Positions 16,863 to 26,068 of a stretch of 64,000 bases of DNA are shown here, in pieces. This DNA is from Cernens ardua (GTDB lineage: Bacteria; Pseudomonadota; Gammaproteobacteria; Pseudomonadales; Halomonadaceae). The stretch is taken from assembly GCF_051251085.1 (NCBI RefSeq), contig NZ_JBPCZH010000006.1, forward strand, positions 168,505 through 232,504. Direction: 5' to 3'. Below the pieces are notes generated by a model. That model ran no database searches, was not told the origin of the DNA, and worked only from the letters and a program-made list of their open reading frames with translations. Position numbers and translations under genes: made by a program. Position 1 is the first letter of the stretch. Every line of letters begins with the position of its first letter.

Positions 16863-19256
16863 CTAAACGTATTTCTTTAGCCACTCTTCCTGTTCATACA
16901 ACATGTGAAGGATGGATTCCCGCGCTCGGTAAGCATGGGATTCGTAGGGCAACATCACCAGACGTGCCTCCCCCCCCAAACCTTTGATGGCAGAGAACAT
17001 GCGTTCGCTCTGCATGGGAAAGGTGCCTGCGTTGTTGTCATCTGCACCATGGATCAGCAGCAGCGGTGTTTTGATCTTGTCAGCATGATCAAAAGGCGAC
17101 ATGGCCTGGTAAACCTTGGGCGCTTGCCAATAATTACGCTCTTCAGCCTGAAAACCAAAAGGCGTTAGTGTGCGGTTGTAGGCACCACTCCGTGCGATAC
17201 CGGCCTTGAAAAGAGACGTATGGGCCAGCAGGTTGGCGGTCATGAAGGCACCATAGGAGTGGCCGCCCACAGCACAGCGCTCAGGGTCGCCTACGCCACG
17301 CCGTGCCAGCTCATCAATCGCGGCTTTAGCACTGGCAGTCAGCTGTTCGATATAGGTGTCGTTGGGCTCTTCGTCGTCTGCCCCGATGATCGGCATACTG
17401 GGACCTTCAAGTACCGCAAACCCGTTGAGCACATGCGGTAGCGCCCCCCAATAGCCAATGGAGGTGAACTTGTAAGGCGAGCCCTTGGTTTGCCCAGCGG
17501 CCGCAGCTGATTTGAATTCACGCGGATACGCCCACATCAGTACTGGCAAGGGGCCGTCACGCTCTTGATCATAATCGGGAGGAAGATAGAGCTCTCCGTT
17601 AAGTTCGACGCCATCTTCACGCTGATAGTGGATAGTTTCGCGCGTGACCTGCTTCCATTTGGGCATCGGGTGTTGATAATCCGTGAGCGCGCGATCAGGG
17701 GTGTCTCCTGCCACGTCAATCACAAAAAGATTGGGCGGCTCGCTAACAGATTCACGGGACAATATGAAAGACGTCGCTTCGTCGTTCAGAGGCGTTACGG
17801 GCATTTCGAAATAAGGCGCTTTGGAGTGGAAAAGGCGCTCTTTCTTCCCAGATACAATATTCCACCGATCCAGAAACGGGCGATCACCTTCGGGACTGGC
17901 TCCGGCACCAATCATCAGCAATGTATGACCATCTGTGCCAATCCACAAGCGGGTACTCCCCTTTTCATCCATCACCATAACGGGCTGGCCGGGTGAGTTA
18001 TAGCGATCTTCGGAAGAACGTTCATTCAGCAATACAGGCGCTTTTTCAGGCTGATCAGGAAATAGACGCCACTGTTTGACCGAGCGATCCTCCCACCAGC
18101 TCTCTTCCAGCAATGCCAAGGACCCATTGCCCCATTGTAGCGAACGTAAGCGCATCGACAGTGTGGCCAGTTTGCGAGGTGCCTGGTCGAAAGGCGCCGC
18201 CTGCAGATAAACGGCATCGCGTTCTTCTGTCTCGACCGAAGGATTCCCCCCATCAAGTGCTTCTACCCAACAGAGGGACGCAGGTACATCCTGACGCCAA
18301 TCGATTGCACGACGCCCTGGAAGCACAGAATCGAATCCGGGTGGCAGGGTTTCCTGCAAGGGCTGGCGATCAATTTCATAGAGCGTGCCATCGTTAAGGC
18401 AGCGTACTTCCGTGATGCGAGGGAAGAACACCAGTGGCACCTGATAGGAGAAAGGGCGTGTAATACGCTCAATCAGAACATATTCACCATCAGGAGACGG
18501 CTCGAGGTCAAGATAAAGATCCGGCTCCCCAACGGGCGCCTGTTCGCCCTCTACATTAATCAGCACAGGCTGACTACGAAGGTAATATTCAAGTTCACGT
18601 GCATCACTTTCGTTTTTCAGAAGGTCCTGAAACGTACGTACGGAAGTGACTTGATCAGATTTATCTGCATCCTGAATAGTGGGACTGATAATTGTTTGGC
18701 GAAGCTCTACGCTGTTTTCACCTGACGGCGGTGCTTGAAGTGTCACCAGCAGACGTTGGCTATCAGGCAGCCAAGTGAAGCCTTGGGAAATGAGTGTATT
18801 GAGTTTTTCAATCAGTCGTGTGGCTTTTCTGGCCGCAATATCAATTAACCAAAGCTCATTGGTAGCATTGGCAGTGTCCAGCTGGCTAAAGGCGATATAG
18901 GACTGATCAGGAGACCATGAGAGTGCACTAACAAAGAGGGGGTCCGGCAATCCATTGATATCAATGCGCTGCCCGTTCTCTACGTTAAGAAGCCATAACC
19001 CTTTACCTTGCCAGAAGCTGCTGCGGGAGTGTGTCTCGGCATGAAAGCGCAACCCGGCCAAGCGTTTTTCAGGTTGAGAAACGCGTGCGATGTCCGGCAA
19101 TTCAGGGTATTGCAGTTGAACCAGCCAGTTACGCTTGGGAGAAAGATAACTGCGAGGGGGGCGAGGTGCATCCACCAGCGCTTGAAGATCTGCGCTTGGC
19201 GCATGATAGCCACGGGTGATAGAGCATTCGGTCTCGTGATGAGTAGATTCGCTCAT
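16863..19256 (-). CDS. S9-family serine peptidase (prolyl oligopeptidase / glutamyl endopeptidase-like)
   Basis: The ATG at 19256 gives 797 residues and has GTGGAG about six bases upstream; the frame extends 79 codons further up but that part is low-quality coding sequence overlapping the rplQ terminator. Residues to about 550 form a predicted beta-propeller (WSPDQSYIAFSQLD, WLPDSQRLLVT). The C-terminal alpha/beta hydrolase has the nucleophile Ser667 in GGHSYGAFM, an Asp near 739 in HGADDN and His774 in ESHAY. This layout and length fit the S9D-type group related to the plant chloroplast glutamyl endopeptidase. No signal peptide is evident, so cytoplasmic peptide degradation is likely. It is a single-gene unit. 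Confidence 0.9.
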   Translation of the reverse strand: MSESTHHETECSITRGYHAPSADLQALVDAPRPPRSYLSPKRNWLVQLQYPELPDIARVSQPEKRLAGLRFHAETHSRSSFWQGKGLWLLNVENGQRIDINGLPDPLFVSALSWSPDQSYIAFSQLDTANATNELWLIDIAARKATRLIEKLNTLISQGFTWLPDSQRLLVTLQAPPSGENSVELRQTIISPTIQDADKSDQVTSVRTFQDLLKNESDARELEYYLRSQPVLINVEGEQAPVGEPDLYLDLEPSPDGEYVLIERITRPFSYQVPLVFFPRITEVRCLNDGTLYEIDRQPLQETLPPGFDSVLPGRRAIDWRQDVPASLCWVEALDGGNPSVETEERDAVYLQAAPFDQAPRKLATLSMRLRSLQWGNGSLALLEESWWEDRSVKQWRLFPDQPEKAPVLLNERSSEDRYNSPGQPVMVMDEKGSTRLWIGTDGHTLLMIGAGASPEGDRPFLDRWNIVSGKKERLFHSKAPYFEMPVTPLNDEATSFILSRESVSEPPNLFVIDVAGDTPDRALTDYQHPMPKWKQVTRETIHYQREDGVELNGELYLPPDYDQERDGPLPVLMWAYPREFKSAAAAGQTKGSPYKFTSIGYWGALPHVLNGFAVLEGPSMPIIGADDEEPNDTYIEQLTASAKAAIDELARRGVGDPERCAVGGHSYGAFMTANLLAHTSLFKAGIARSGAYNRTLTPFGFQAEERNYWQAPKVYQAMSPFDHADKIKTPLLLIHGADDNNAGTFPMQSERMFSAIKGLGGEARLVMLPYESHAYRARESILHMLYEQEEWLKKYV

Positions 19257-19426
19257 GGTTCTCCACTTGTTCAGGAACAATAATGATTCGAAAGGACACA
19301 ACGTCCAAATGTCATTATTAAATGATAAGGGAGGAAGGGCAAAAAGTATGCTGGAAAAGTATTTATCGAAAGAACCTGTAAAAATCGTATGGAAAACCAT
19401 CCTTTGAAAAACAATTGCGTAAAAAA

Positions 19427-19471
19427 ACGCGTAAAAAACAAAAAGCTGGCCCGATTTCTCGGGCCAGCTTT
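19427..19471 (-). terminator. Intrinsic terminator of the alpha operon (after rplQ)
   Basis: Arms 19442-19454 and 19459-19471 give a perfect 13-bp stem with a TTTC loop. On the minus strand a TTTTTGTTTTTT tract follows. It closes the long ribosomal protein transcription unit. Confidence 0.95.
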
Positions 19472-19523
19472 CATTTCCCTTTAACACGCTCAATAAGGAA
19501 AAGAGCGGTCATTGGGTGCTTGA

Positions 19524-19910
19524 TTACTCGTCGCCTGCGGCTTCTTCAACCTGAGGACGATCAACCAGTTCAACGTAAGCCATCGGTGCGTTGTCTCCGG
19601 GACGGAAACCGCACTTCAGAATGCGTACATAACCACCCGGACGGGTAGCATAACGCGGACCTAATTCGCTGAACAATTTACCAACTGCTGCATTAGAACT
19701 GGTGCGGCTAAACGCCAAACGACGGTTAGCAACGCTGTCATTCTTGGCCAGGGTAATCAGCGGCTCGACATGACGACGCAATTCCTTGGCTTTTGGCAGA
19801 GTGGTTTTGATCAATTCGTGCTCAACCAACGATACACACATGTTCTTGAACATGGCGGAACGATGTGAAGAGTTACGGTTGAGTTGGCGACCACTTTTAC
19901 GATGACGCAT
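19524..19910 (-). CDS. rplQ: 50S ribosomal protein L17
   Basis: The 128-residue product starts MRHRKSGRQLNRNSSHRSAM, the highly conserved L17 N-terminus, and matches the E. coli length (127). L17 binds 23S rRNA near the exit tunnel. It is the last gene of the alpha operon, 39 bases after rpoA, and is followed by a strong terminator. The acidic C-terminal tail (VEEAAGDE) is typical of gammaproteobacteria. Confidence 0.99.
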   Translation of the reverse strand: MRHRKSGRQLNRNSSHRSAMFKNMCVSLVEHELIKTTLPKAKELRRHVEPLITLAKNDSVANRRLAFSRTSSNAAVGKLFSELGPRYATRPGGYVRILKCGFRPGDNAPMAYVELVDRPQVEEAAGDE

Positions 19911-19949
19911 GGGTGTGATTCCTTACCAATCTTGACTCAAGTCACCAGT

Positions 19950-20948
19950 TCAGGCGGAAGCCTTGTCGTCTTTCAAGCTAGCCGGCGGCCAGTTTTCGAG
20001 ACGCATGCCGAGAGAAAGACCACGACCTTCCAGAACATCCTTGATTTCATTCAGGGATTTCTTGCCAAGGTTAGGCGTTTTCAACAATTCAACTTCAGTA
20101 CGTTGAATGAGGTCGCCAATGTAGTAAATATTCTCGGCCTTCAGGCAGTTAGCACTGCGTACGGTCAACTCGAGATCGTCTACGGGACGGAGAAGAATAG
20201 GATCGATCTGATCTTCTTCTTCCTCAACTTCCTGCTCCTTGTCGGCTTCCAGATCGACGAAGGCAGCCAATTGTTCCTGGAGGATGGTCGCAGAACGACG
20301 GATAGCCTCTTCAGGATCCAGGGTGCCATCGGTTTCCAGATCGATCACCAGCTTGTCGAGGTCAGTGCGTTGTTCAACACGCGCTGATTCAACAGCATAG
20401 GAGACGCGACGAACCGGGCTATAAGTAGCATCAAGCTGAAGACGGCCGATAGTACGGCTTTCGTCGTCATCCTGAATACGTACGTCAGCTGGTTCGTAAC
20501 CACGGCCACGCAGAACGCGAAGCTTCATGTTGAGCTCGCTACCATCATTCAGGTGAGCGATAACATGATCCGGGTTGACGATCTCGACATCATGACCAAC
20601 GGCAATATCACCGGCAGTCACGACACCTGGGCCTTTTTTATCCAACACGAGTTCAGCATCATCGCGACCATGCATTTTGATGGACACGTCCTTGAGGTTC
20701 AGGAGGATCTCGATGACATCTTCCTGAATACCTTCAATGGCGCTGTACTCGTGCTCTACACCTTTGATCTCTACTTCAACGATGGCACAGCCAGGCATTG
20801 AAGAGAGGAGAATACGGCGTAAAGCATTCCCCAAGGTATGACCGAAGCCGCGCTCGAACGGTTCAAGCACGATCTTCGCGTGATTCACATTGATTTCTTC
20901 GACCTTGATGTCACGAGGACGGAGAAACTCTGTCACTGAACGCTGCAT
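19950..20948 (-). CDS. rpoA: DNA-directed RNA polymerase subunit alpha
   Basis: The alpha subunit dimerises to nucleate RNA polymerase and its C-terminal domain contacts UP elements and activators. The 332-residue product has the N-terminal domain (EPFERGFGHTLGNALRRILL), a charged linker with VEEEEDQIDP, and the C-terminal helix-hairpin-helix region (NCLKAENIYYIGDLIQRTE, LGKKSLNEIKDVL). Length matches the E. coli subunit (329) closely. It lies between rpsD and rplQ in the alpha operon, as in most gammaproteobacteria. Confidence 0.99.
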   Translation of the reverse strand: MQRSVTEFLRPRDIKVEEINVNHAKIVLEPFERGFGHTLGNALRRILLSSMPGCAIVEVEIKGVEHEYSAIEGIQEDVIEILLNLKDVSIKMHGRDDAELVLDKKGPGVVTAGDIAVGHDVEIVNPDHVIAHLNDGSELNMKLRVLRGRGYEPADVRIQDDDESRTIGRLQLDATYSPVRRVSYAVESARVEQRTDLDKLVIDLETDGTLDPEEAIRRSATILQEQLAAFVDLEADKEQEVEEEEDQIDPILLRPVDDLELTVRSANCLKAENIYYIGDLIQRTEVELLKTPNLGKKSLNEIKDVLEGRGLSLGMRLENWPPASLKDDKASA

Positions 20949-21013
20949 ATGAACACCTTTAAGCTGCCGAACGGGGTACTCTAAGTCTTTTACGAAGTTA
21001 ATCAGTCGATGGA

Positions 21014-21634
21014 TTACTTGGAGTAAAGCTCGACGATCAGGTTTTCGTTGATGTCGGCAGACAGGTCTCCACGTTCAGGGATGGATTTGAAAGTACCTTC
21101 CATCTTTTTCGTGTCGACATCAATCCAAGCGATATCACCGCGGTTGCCTGCAATTTCTATCGCGGACTGGATGCGGCTCTGGTTTTTCGCTTTTTCACGA
21201 ACAGAGATCACATCACCAGCAACCACACGATAGGAAGCAACGTTTACGGTGCGACCATTAACCTGGATTGCTTTGTGGCTTACCAGCTGACGTGCTTCTG
21301 CACGTGTGGAGCCGAAGCCCATGCGATAGACGACGTTGTCCAGACGGGCTTCGAGCAACTGGAGAAGAACCTCACCGGTTGCACCCTTCTGGGATGCTGC
21401 TTTTTTATAGTAGTTACGGAATTGCTTTTCCAGAACGCCGTACATGCGACGAACTTTCTGCTTTTCACGTAACTGGGTGCCGTAGTCGGAGGGACGCTGA
21501 CGGCGCTGACCATGCTGTCCAGGTGCGCTTTCGGTTTTGGCCTTTTTCTCGTAAGCGGTAACACCGCTCTTGAGGAAAAGGTCCGTACCTTCGCGACGAG
21601 ACAGTTTACATTTGGGTCCGGTATAACGTGCCAT
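21014..21634 (-). CDS. rpsD: 30S ribosomal protein S4
   Basis: S4 starts 30S assembly by binding 16S rRNA and, in E. coli, represses the alpha operon. The 206-residue product has the S4 RNA-binding domain (RLDNVVYRMGFGSTRAEARQ, then VSHKAIQVNG). The N-terminus reads ARYTGPKCKLSRREGTDL, the zinc-free form. Length equals E. coli S4. It lies 12 bases after rpsK. Confidence 0.99.
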   Translation of the reverse strand: MARYTGPKCKLSRREGTDLFLKSGVTAYEKKAKTESAPGQHGQRRQRPSDYGTQLREKQKVRRMYGVLEKQFRNYYKKAASQKGATGEVLLQLLEARLDNVVYRMGFGSTRAEARQLVSHKAIQVNGRTVNVASYRVVAGDVISVREKAKNQSRIQSAIEIAGNRGDIAWIDVDTKKMEGTFKSIPERGDLSADINENLIVELYSK

Positions 21635-21646
21635 GAATCTGTCTCC

Positions 21647-22033
21647 TTATACGCGGCGTTTTTTCGGCGGACGGCAGCCATTGTGAGGAACAGGCGTCGC
21701 GTCGGTAATGCTTTGTACGCGGAAGCCGGCTGCATTCAATGCACGCACGGCTGATTCACGGCCGGGTCCGGGACCCTTGACCAGTACGTCTACGTTCTTC
21801 ACTCCATACTCGGCTGCAGCGTTCGCTGCACGTTCGCTTGCTACTTGAGCGGCGAACGGGGTGCTCTTACGAGAACCACGAAAACCCGAACCGCCGGCAG
21901 TCGCCCATGAAAGAGCGTTACCCTGGCGGTCAGTGATCGTTACGATCGTATTGTTAAAAGAGGCATGGATATGTGCAACGGCATCCACAACCTGCTTTTT
22001 AACCTTCTTGCGGTTACTGCGCGGGTTAGCCAT
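21647..22033 (-). CDS. rpsK: 30S ribosomal protein S11
   Basis: S11 sits on the 30S platform near the mRNA exit. The 128-residue product has the family blocks HIHASFNNTIVTITDRQGN and GPGPGRESAVRALNAAGF. It ends GCRPPKKRRV, with the near-universal Lys/Arg tail. It is 31 bases after rpsM in the alpha operon. Confidence 0.99.
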   Translation of the reverse strand: MANPRSNRKKVKKQVVDAVAHIHASFNNTIVTITDRQGNALSWATAGGSGFRGSRKSTPFAAQVASERAANAAAEYGVKNVDVLVKGPGPGRESAVRALNAAGFRVQSITDATPVPHNGCRPPKKRRV

Positions 22034-22064
22034 GTTGGAAGTATCCTGATATTAACGCTAAGCG

Positions 22065-22421
22065 TTATTTACGAATAGGTTTTTTCGGTCCCTTACGGGT
22101 ACGAGCATTGGTCTTGGTGCGTTGACCACGCAACGGAAGACCACGGCGATGGCGCAGACCACGATAAGTGCCCAGGTCCATGAGACGCTTGATGTTAAGC
22201 GTAACTTCACGACGAAGGTCACCTTCTACGACATATTTACCCACTTCAGCACGCACAACATCGAGTTGCTCAGGAGAAAGTTCTCCCATTTTAATGCTGG
22301 GACTAATGCCAGCAGCAACACAGATGTCTTGCGCACGAGTGCGGCCAATGCCGAAGATATAGGTCAGCGAGATCGCCGCATGCTTGTTGTCCGGGATATT
22401 GACGCCTGCAATACGGGCCAT
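22065..22421 (-). CDS. rpsM: 30S ribosomal protein S13
   Basis: S13 is in the 30S head and contacts the P-site tRNA and bridge B1. The 118-residue product starts MARIAGVNIPDNKHAAISL and ends in the basic tail GPKKPIRK, as in E. coli (118). It heads the alpha operon; a promoter and a 56-base leader lie just upstream, between it and rpmJ. Confidence 0.99.
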   Translation of the reverse strand: MARIAGVNIPDNKHAAISLTYIFGIGRTRAQDICVAAGISPSIKMGELSPEQLDVVRAEVGKYVVEGDLRREVTLNIKRLMDLGTYRGLRHRRGLPLRGQRTKTNARTRKGPKKPIRK

Positions 22422-22483
22422 CAGCTTTCTCCGAATAATTTGAGCGGCTTTGCTCGGTTGATTACATCTACAAAAGGCGCAAT

Positions 22484-22512
22484 AGAATACCTCTCACTTC
22501 AACAAGAAGCAA
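22484..22512 (-). promoter_or_regulatory. Sigma-70 promoter of the alpha operon
   Basis: On the minus strand TTGCTT (22512-22507) and TATTCT (22489-22484) are separated by 17 bases. Transcription would start near 22477 and give a leader of about 56 bases before rpsM. In E. coli an alpha-operon promoter and S4-binding leader occupy the same gap. Confidence 0.55.
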
Positions 22513-22551
22513 GAGGCATTTTTGCACCACTTACTCGTCTAGCGTTGGGAA

Positions 22552-22665
22552 TTAACCCTGACGCTGTTTATGACGCGGCTCAGTGCAGATAACACGCACT
22601 GCGCCACGACGACGAATGATCTTGCAGTTACGGCAAATCTTTTTAACGGATGCTCGAACTTTCAT
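22552..22665 (-). CDS. rpmJ: 50S ribosomal protein L36
   Basis: This 37-codon gene encodes L36, the smallest 50S protein. The start MKVRASVKKICRNCK and the end CTEPRHKQRQG are diagnostic. It is the zinc-binding form, with Cys11, Cys14, Cys27 and His32 all present. It lies 31 bases after secY, at the end of the spc operon. Confidence 0.98.
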   Translation of the reverse strand: MKVRASVKKICRNCKIIRRRGAVRVICTEPRHKQRQG

Positions 22666-22696
22666 CGTTCACTCCACTAAGTTTACTGTAGCGGTA

Positions 22697-24028
22697 TTAG
22701 TGTAGGAAACCGCTACCGCCAACCCCTTTAAGGTTAGCTTTTTTCATCACGGATTCATACTGACTGGACATCAGGTGAGACTGAACCTGCGCCATGAAGT
22801 CCATCACAACAACCACGATGATTAGAATGGAAGTACCGCCAAAATAGAACGGAACATCCCAGGCCACCATCAGGAATTGCGGTATCAATGATACAAACGT
22901 GATGTAAATTGCCCCAAACAGCGTCAAGCGCGTCATTACCTTGTCAATGTAGCGTGCAGTCTGTTCGCCTGGGCGAATACCCGGTAAAAATGCACCGGAT
23001 TTCTTCAGATTATCAGCAACGTCCTTGGGATTAAAAACGAGCGCTGTATAAAAGAAGCAGAAGAATACTACTGCTGCAGCAAAAATCAAGATATAGAGAG
23101 GCTGACCGGGTGCGAGAGCCTGAGAAATGGTTGAAAGCCAACCTAACCCATGACTACGACCAAACCACTGTCCCAATGATGCAGGAAAGAGCAGAATACT
23201 GGACGCGAAAATAGGTGGGATAACACCCGCCATGTTAATTTTCAGCGGCAGATAGCTGCTTTGACCGGCATACATCTTGTTACCGACCTGACGCCTGGGA
23301 TAGTTGACTTTGATACGGCGTTGACCGCGTTCAACAAAGACGACCAATGCTACAGTTGCAATACCCAATACACCCAGGGCAAGCAACGGCAACACATTCA
23401 GGCTGCCACCATTACGTGCAAGCTCAAAGGCCTGAGCAATGGCGTGAGGCATTCCAGCGACGATACCAGAGAAAATGATCAGGGAAATACCATTCCCGAT
23501 TCCTTTCTCGGTGATCTGTTCACCTAGCCACATCAGGAAGACCGCACCAGCGACGAAGGTCACGATGGCGGTGAAATAGAAGCCAATACCAGGATGCAAA
23601 GCTGCACCCGCACTGACCAGTCCCACTGCCATGCCGAACGCCTGAATCAACGCCAATACAACGGTCCCATAGCGGGTGTACTGGGTGATCTTGCGTCGAC
23701 CTGCCTCCCCTTCCTTCTTCAACTGCTCGAGCTGAGGAGAGACGACCGTCAACAGCTGCATGATAATCGATGCCGAAATATACGGCATAATGCCGAGAGC
23801 AAAGATACTCATGCGCTGCAGCGCACCACCTGAGAACATGTTGAACAAGCTCAGAATGGTGCCCTGATTTTGGTTGAAGAGGGCAGCGAGCTGATCAGGA
23901 TTGATACCAGGAACCGGAATGTGTGATCCAATGCGGTAAACCACAATGGCAATGAATACAAAGCGGAGACGAGCCCAAAGCTCACTCAGCCCACCGGTAT
24001 TTCCTGATACGTTTCCTGATTTAGCCAT
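22697..24028 (-). CDS. secY: Preprotein translocase subunit SecY
   Basis: SecY forms the protein-conducting channel of the inner membrane with SecE and SecG. The 443-residue product has ten hydrophobic segments; recognisable blocks are GSHIPVPGIN, MPYISASIIMQLLT, EGEAGRRKI and the cytoplasmic FNPKDVADNLKKSGAFLPGI. Length equals E. coli SecY. Its ATG overlaps the rplO stop by one base (TAATG on the minus strand), implying translational coupling in the spc operon. Confidence 0.99.
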   Translation of the reverse strand: MAKSGNVSGNTGGLSELWARLRFVFIAIVVYRIGSHIPVPGINPDQLAALFNQNQGTILSLFNMFSGGALQRMSIFALGIMPYISASIIMQLLTVVSPQLEQLKKEGEAGRRKITQYTRYGTVVLALIQAFGMAVGLVSAGAALHPGIGFYFTAIVTFVAGAVFLMWLGEQITEKGIGNGISLIIFSGIVAGMPHAIAQAFELARNGGSLNVLPLLALGVLGIATVALVVFVERGQRRIKVNYPRRQVGNKMYAGQSSYLPLKINMAGVIPPIFASSILLFPASLGQWFGRSHGLGWLSTISQALAPGQPLYILIFAAAVVFFCFFYTALVFNPKDVADNLKKSGAFLPGIRPGEQTARYIDKVMTRLTLFGAIYITFVSLIPQFLMVAWDVPFYFGGTSILIIVVVVMDFMAQVQSHLMSSQYESVMKKANLKGVGGSGFLH

Positions 24029-24462
24029 TAGTCCTCTACCTTACCGCCGGCTTTTTCAATCGCCGCACGCGCGCCTTTGGTGACTTTAAGACCACGTACA
24101 GTGACTGCACGATCCAACTCGCCAGACAGTACCACTTTTGCGAAGCGAGTTGCGTCTTTCAGTACGTTCGCCTGTTTCAAGGAAGCGAGGTCAACTACTT
24201 CACCTTCAACCTTGGCCAGTTCGAACAAACGGACTTCTTCAGACACCAGCGATTTTGCGGAAGTAAAACCAAACTTCGGCAAACGACGCTGCAAAGGCAT
24301 CTGACCGCCTTCAAAACCTGGTTTAACGCTACCACCGGAACGAGACTTAAGACCTTTATGGCCACGTCCGCCAGTTTTACCCAAACCAGAGCCGATACCG
24401 CGACCTACGCGTTTCTCGGCATGCTTAGCGCCAATAGCTGGACGCAGAGTATTGAGTTTCAT
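24028..24462 (-). CDS. rplO: 50S ribosomal protein L15
   Basis: L15 is a late-assembly 23S rRNA-binding protein. The 144-residue product has the Gly-rich N-terminal arm (RVGRGIGSGLGKTGGRGHKG) and matches E. coli in length (144). It lies three bases after rpmD and overlaps the secY start by one base. Confidence 0.99.
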   Translation of the reverse strand: MKLNTLRPAIGAKHAEKRVGRGIGSGLGKTGGRGHKGLKSRSGGSVKPGFEGGQMPLQRRLPKFGFTSAKSLVSEEVRLFELAKVEGEVVDLASLKQANVLKDATRFAKVVLSGELDRAVTVRGLKVTKGARAAIEKAGGKVED

Positions 24463-24465
24463 GGA

Positions 24466-24648
24466 TTACTCCCCTTCGACTCTTACAAGGTAATTAACCT
24501 TGTTGATCATGCCACGAACGGCAGGAGTGTCTTCCAGTTCAACAGTGTGTCCAATACGGCGGAGACCCAGACCACGAACTGTGGCCTGATGTTTCTTACC
24601 GGTACCGATAACGCTGCGAACCTGAGTTACTTTAAGCTTGCCAGACAT
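24466..24648 (-). CDS. rpmD: 50S ribosomal protein L30
   Basis: The 60-residue product contains the L30 core (VTQVRSVIGTGKKHQATVRG and LGLRRIGHTVELED). E. coli L30 has 59 residues. It lies five bases after rpsE in the spc operon. Confidence 0.98.
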   Translation of the reverse strand: MSGKLKVTQVRSVIGTGKKHQATVRGLGLRRIGHTVELEDTPAVRGMINKVNYLVRVEGE

Positions 24649-24653
24649 GAGAC

Positions 24654-25157
24654 TTACCCCGTGATTTCAGCGACGGAGAGGCCACGTTTGGCTGCAACGT
24701 CTTCAGGTGAACGCATGGAAGCGAGACCTTTAACAGTTGCACGCACAACGTTGACCGGATTAGTCGAGCCATAGCACTTCGCAAGTACGTCCTGTACACC
24801 TGCCAGCTCGAGAACGGCGCGCATGGCACCACCGGCGATAATACCGGTACCCTCGGAGGCGGGCTGCATGAATACTTTGGAAGCACCGTGGTTGGCGCGC
24901 ACTGGATACTGCAGTGTGTGCCCACGGAGCTCAACCTTGATCATGTTGCGATGAGCATGATCCATGGCTTTCTGAATCGCGATAGACACTTCACGTGCCT
25001 TACCGCGACCAAAGCCAACACGACCTTTGCCATCACCAACGACAGTCAGAGCGGTGAAGCCGAAGATTCGACCACCCTTAACAACTTTGGCGACACGGTT
25101 GATGCCTACAAGCTTCTCTTGTAGATCACCGTTGCCTTTCTGTTCGTTATTAGCCAT
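24654..25157 (-). CDS. rpsE: 30S ribosomal protein S5
   Basis: S5 helps translational accuracy and mRNA unwinding at the 30S entry. The 167-residue product has the S5 N-terminal double-stranded RNA fold (GRIFGFTALTVVGDGKGRVG) and the C-terminal block (MHAG-like region replaced here by MQPASEGTGIIAGGAMRAVL). I use the ATG at 25157 with AAAGG upstream; the frame also allows a TTG two codons earlier. E. coli S5 also has 167 residues. Confidence 0.98.
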   Translation of the reverse strand: MANNEQKGNGDLQEKLVGINRVAKVVKGGRIFGFTALTVVGDGKGRVGFGRGKAREVSIAIQKAMDHAHRNMIKVELRGHTLQYPVRANHGASKVFMQPASEGTGIIAGGAMRAVLELAGVQDVLAKCYGSTNPVNVVRATVKGLASMRSPEDVAAKRGLSVAEITG

Positions 25158-25168
25158 CGTCAAACCTT

Positions 25169-25519
25169 TTAGAATTGCAGGCCGGCTTCACGCGCGGCAT
25201 CAGCCAAGGCCTTGATACGACCATGGAACTTGAAACCTGAGCGATCGAAGGCCACTTCAGTGATACCCGCGTCTTTCGCACGCTCGGCGATCAGAGCGCC
25301 GACTTTTGCGGCTGCGTCTGAGTTACCAGTCGCCGCTTCACGCAGCGATTTGTCGAGTGTGGAAGCACTGACCAACACCTTGCCACCATCCGCAGAAATG
25401 ATCTGCGCATAGATGTGACGAGGAGTACGGTTGACGCACAGACGTACTGCACCCAGCTCGCGGATTTTGGCGCGCGCGCGGCGGGCACGACGGAGGCGAG
25501 ATTCTTTCTTCGCGTTCAT
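25169..25519 (-). CDS. rplR: 50S ribosomal protein L18
   Basis: L18 binds 5S rRNA in the central protuberance. The 116-residue product has the basic N-terminus (KKESRLRRARRARAKIREL) and the conserved end FDRSGFKFHGRIKALADAAR with EAGLQF. Spacing to rplF and rpsE is nine and eleven bases. Confidence 0.99.
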   Translation of the reverse strand: MNAKKESRLRRARRARAKIRELGAVRLCVNRTPRHIYAQIISADGGKVLVSASTLDKSLREAATGNSDAAAKVGALIAERAKDAGITEVAFDRSGFKFHGRIKALADAAREAGLQF

Positions 25520-25528
25520 AACCCTGCC

Positions 25529-26059
25529 TTATTTCTTCTTGGCTTCTTTACGGCGAATATTCTCGTCGCTATAACGAATACCCTTGCCTTTATAAGGCTC
25601 AGGCGGACGGAATGCGCGAATATCCGCTGCAACCTGGCCGAGTTTCTGCTTATCAGTACTTTTCAGTACGATCGTGGTGTTTTTAGGCGTTTCCGCGCTA
25701 ACACCAGCAGGCAGTGTGTACTCAACCGGGTGAGAGAAACCCAATGTAAGATTAATGGTTTGGCCACTGGCCTGTGCACGGTAACCAACGCCGTTAATTT
25801 CCAGCGTGCGGGTGAAGCCTTCGCTCACACCTTTTACCATGTTGCTAACCAGCGCGCGAGTTGTACCCGCCATAGCCCAATCTTTGGACTCCTTACTGGG
25901 AGCAAAAGTCAATTGACCTTCTTCCTGACTAACAACGACGCCAGCATTGATTGCCAGCTCAAGCTGACCCTGGCTACCTTTGATAGTAAGGTGCTGGTCA
26001 TTCAACTTGGCTTCGACGCCGCTCGGTAGTGTTACCGGATTCTTGGCTATTCTGGACAT
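25529..26059 (-). CDS. rplF: 50S ribosomal protein L6
   Basis: L6 lies near the sarcin-ricin loop and the factor-binding site. The 176-residue product starts MSRIAKNPVTLPSGVE and ends with the L6 signature region PPEPYKGKGIRYSDENIRRK. Length is as in E. coli (177). It lies nine bases after rpsH. Confidence 0.99.
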   Translation of the reverse strand: MSRIAKNPVTLPSGVEAKLNDQHLTIKGSQGQLELAINAGVVVSQEEGQLTFAPSKESKDWAMAGTTRALVSNMVKGVSEGFTRTLEINGVGYRAQASGQTINLTLGFSHPVEYTLPAGVSAETPKNTTIVLKSTDKQKLGQVAADIRAFRPPEPYKGKGIRYSDENIRRKEAKKK

Positions 26060-26068
26060 TTCACACTC

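Noticed and set aside
19257..19493. N-terminal extension of the S9 peptidase
   Set aside because: The extra 79 codons cover the alpha-operon terminator region and look non-coding; the ATG at 19256 has a good ribosome binding site.
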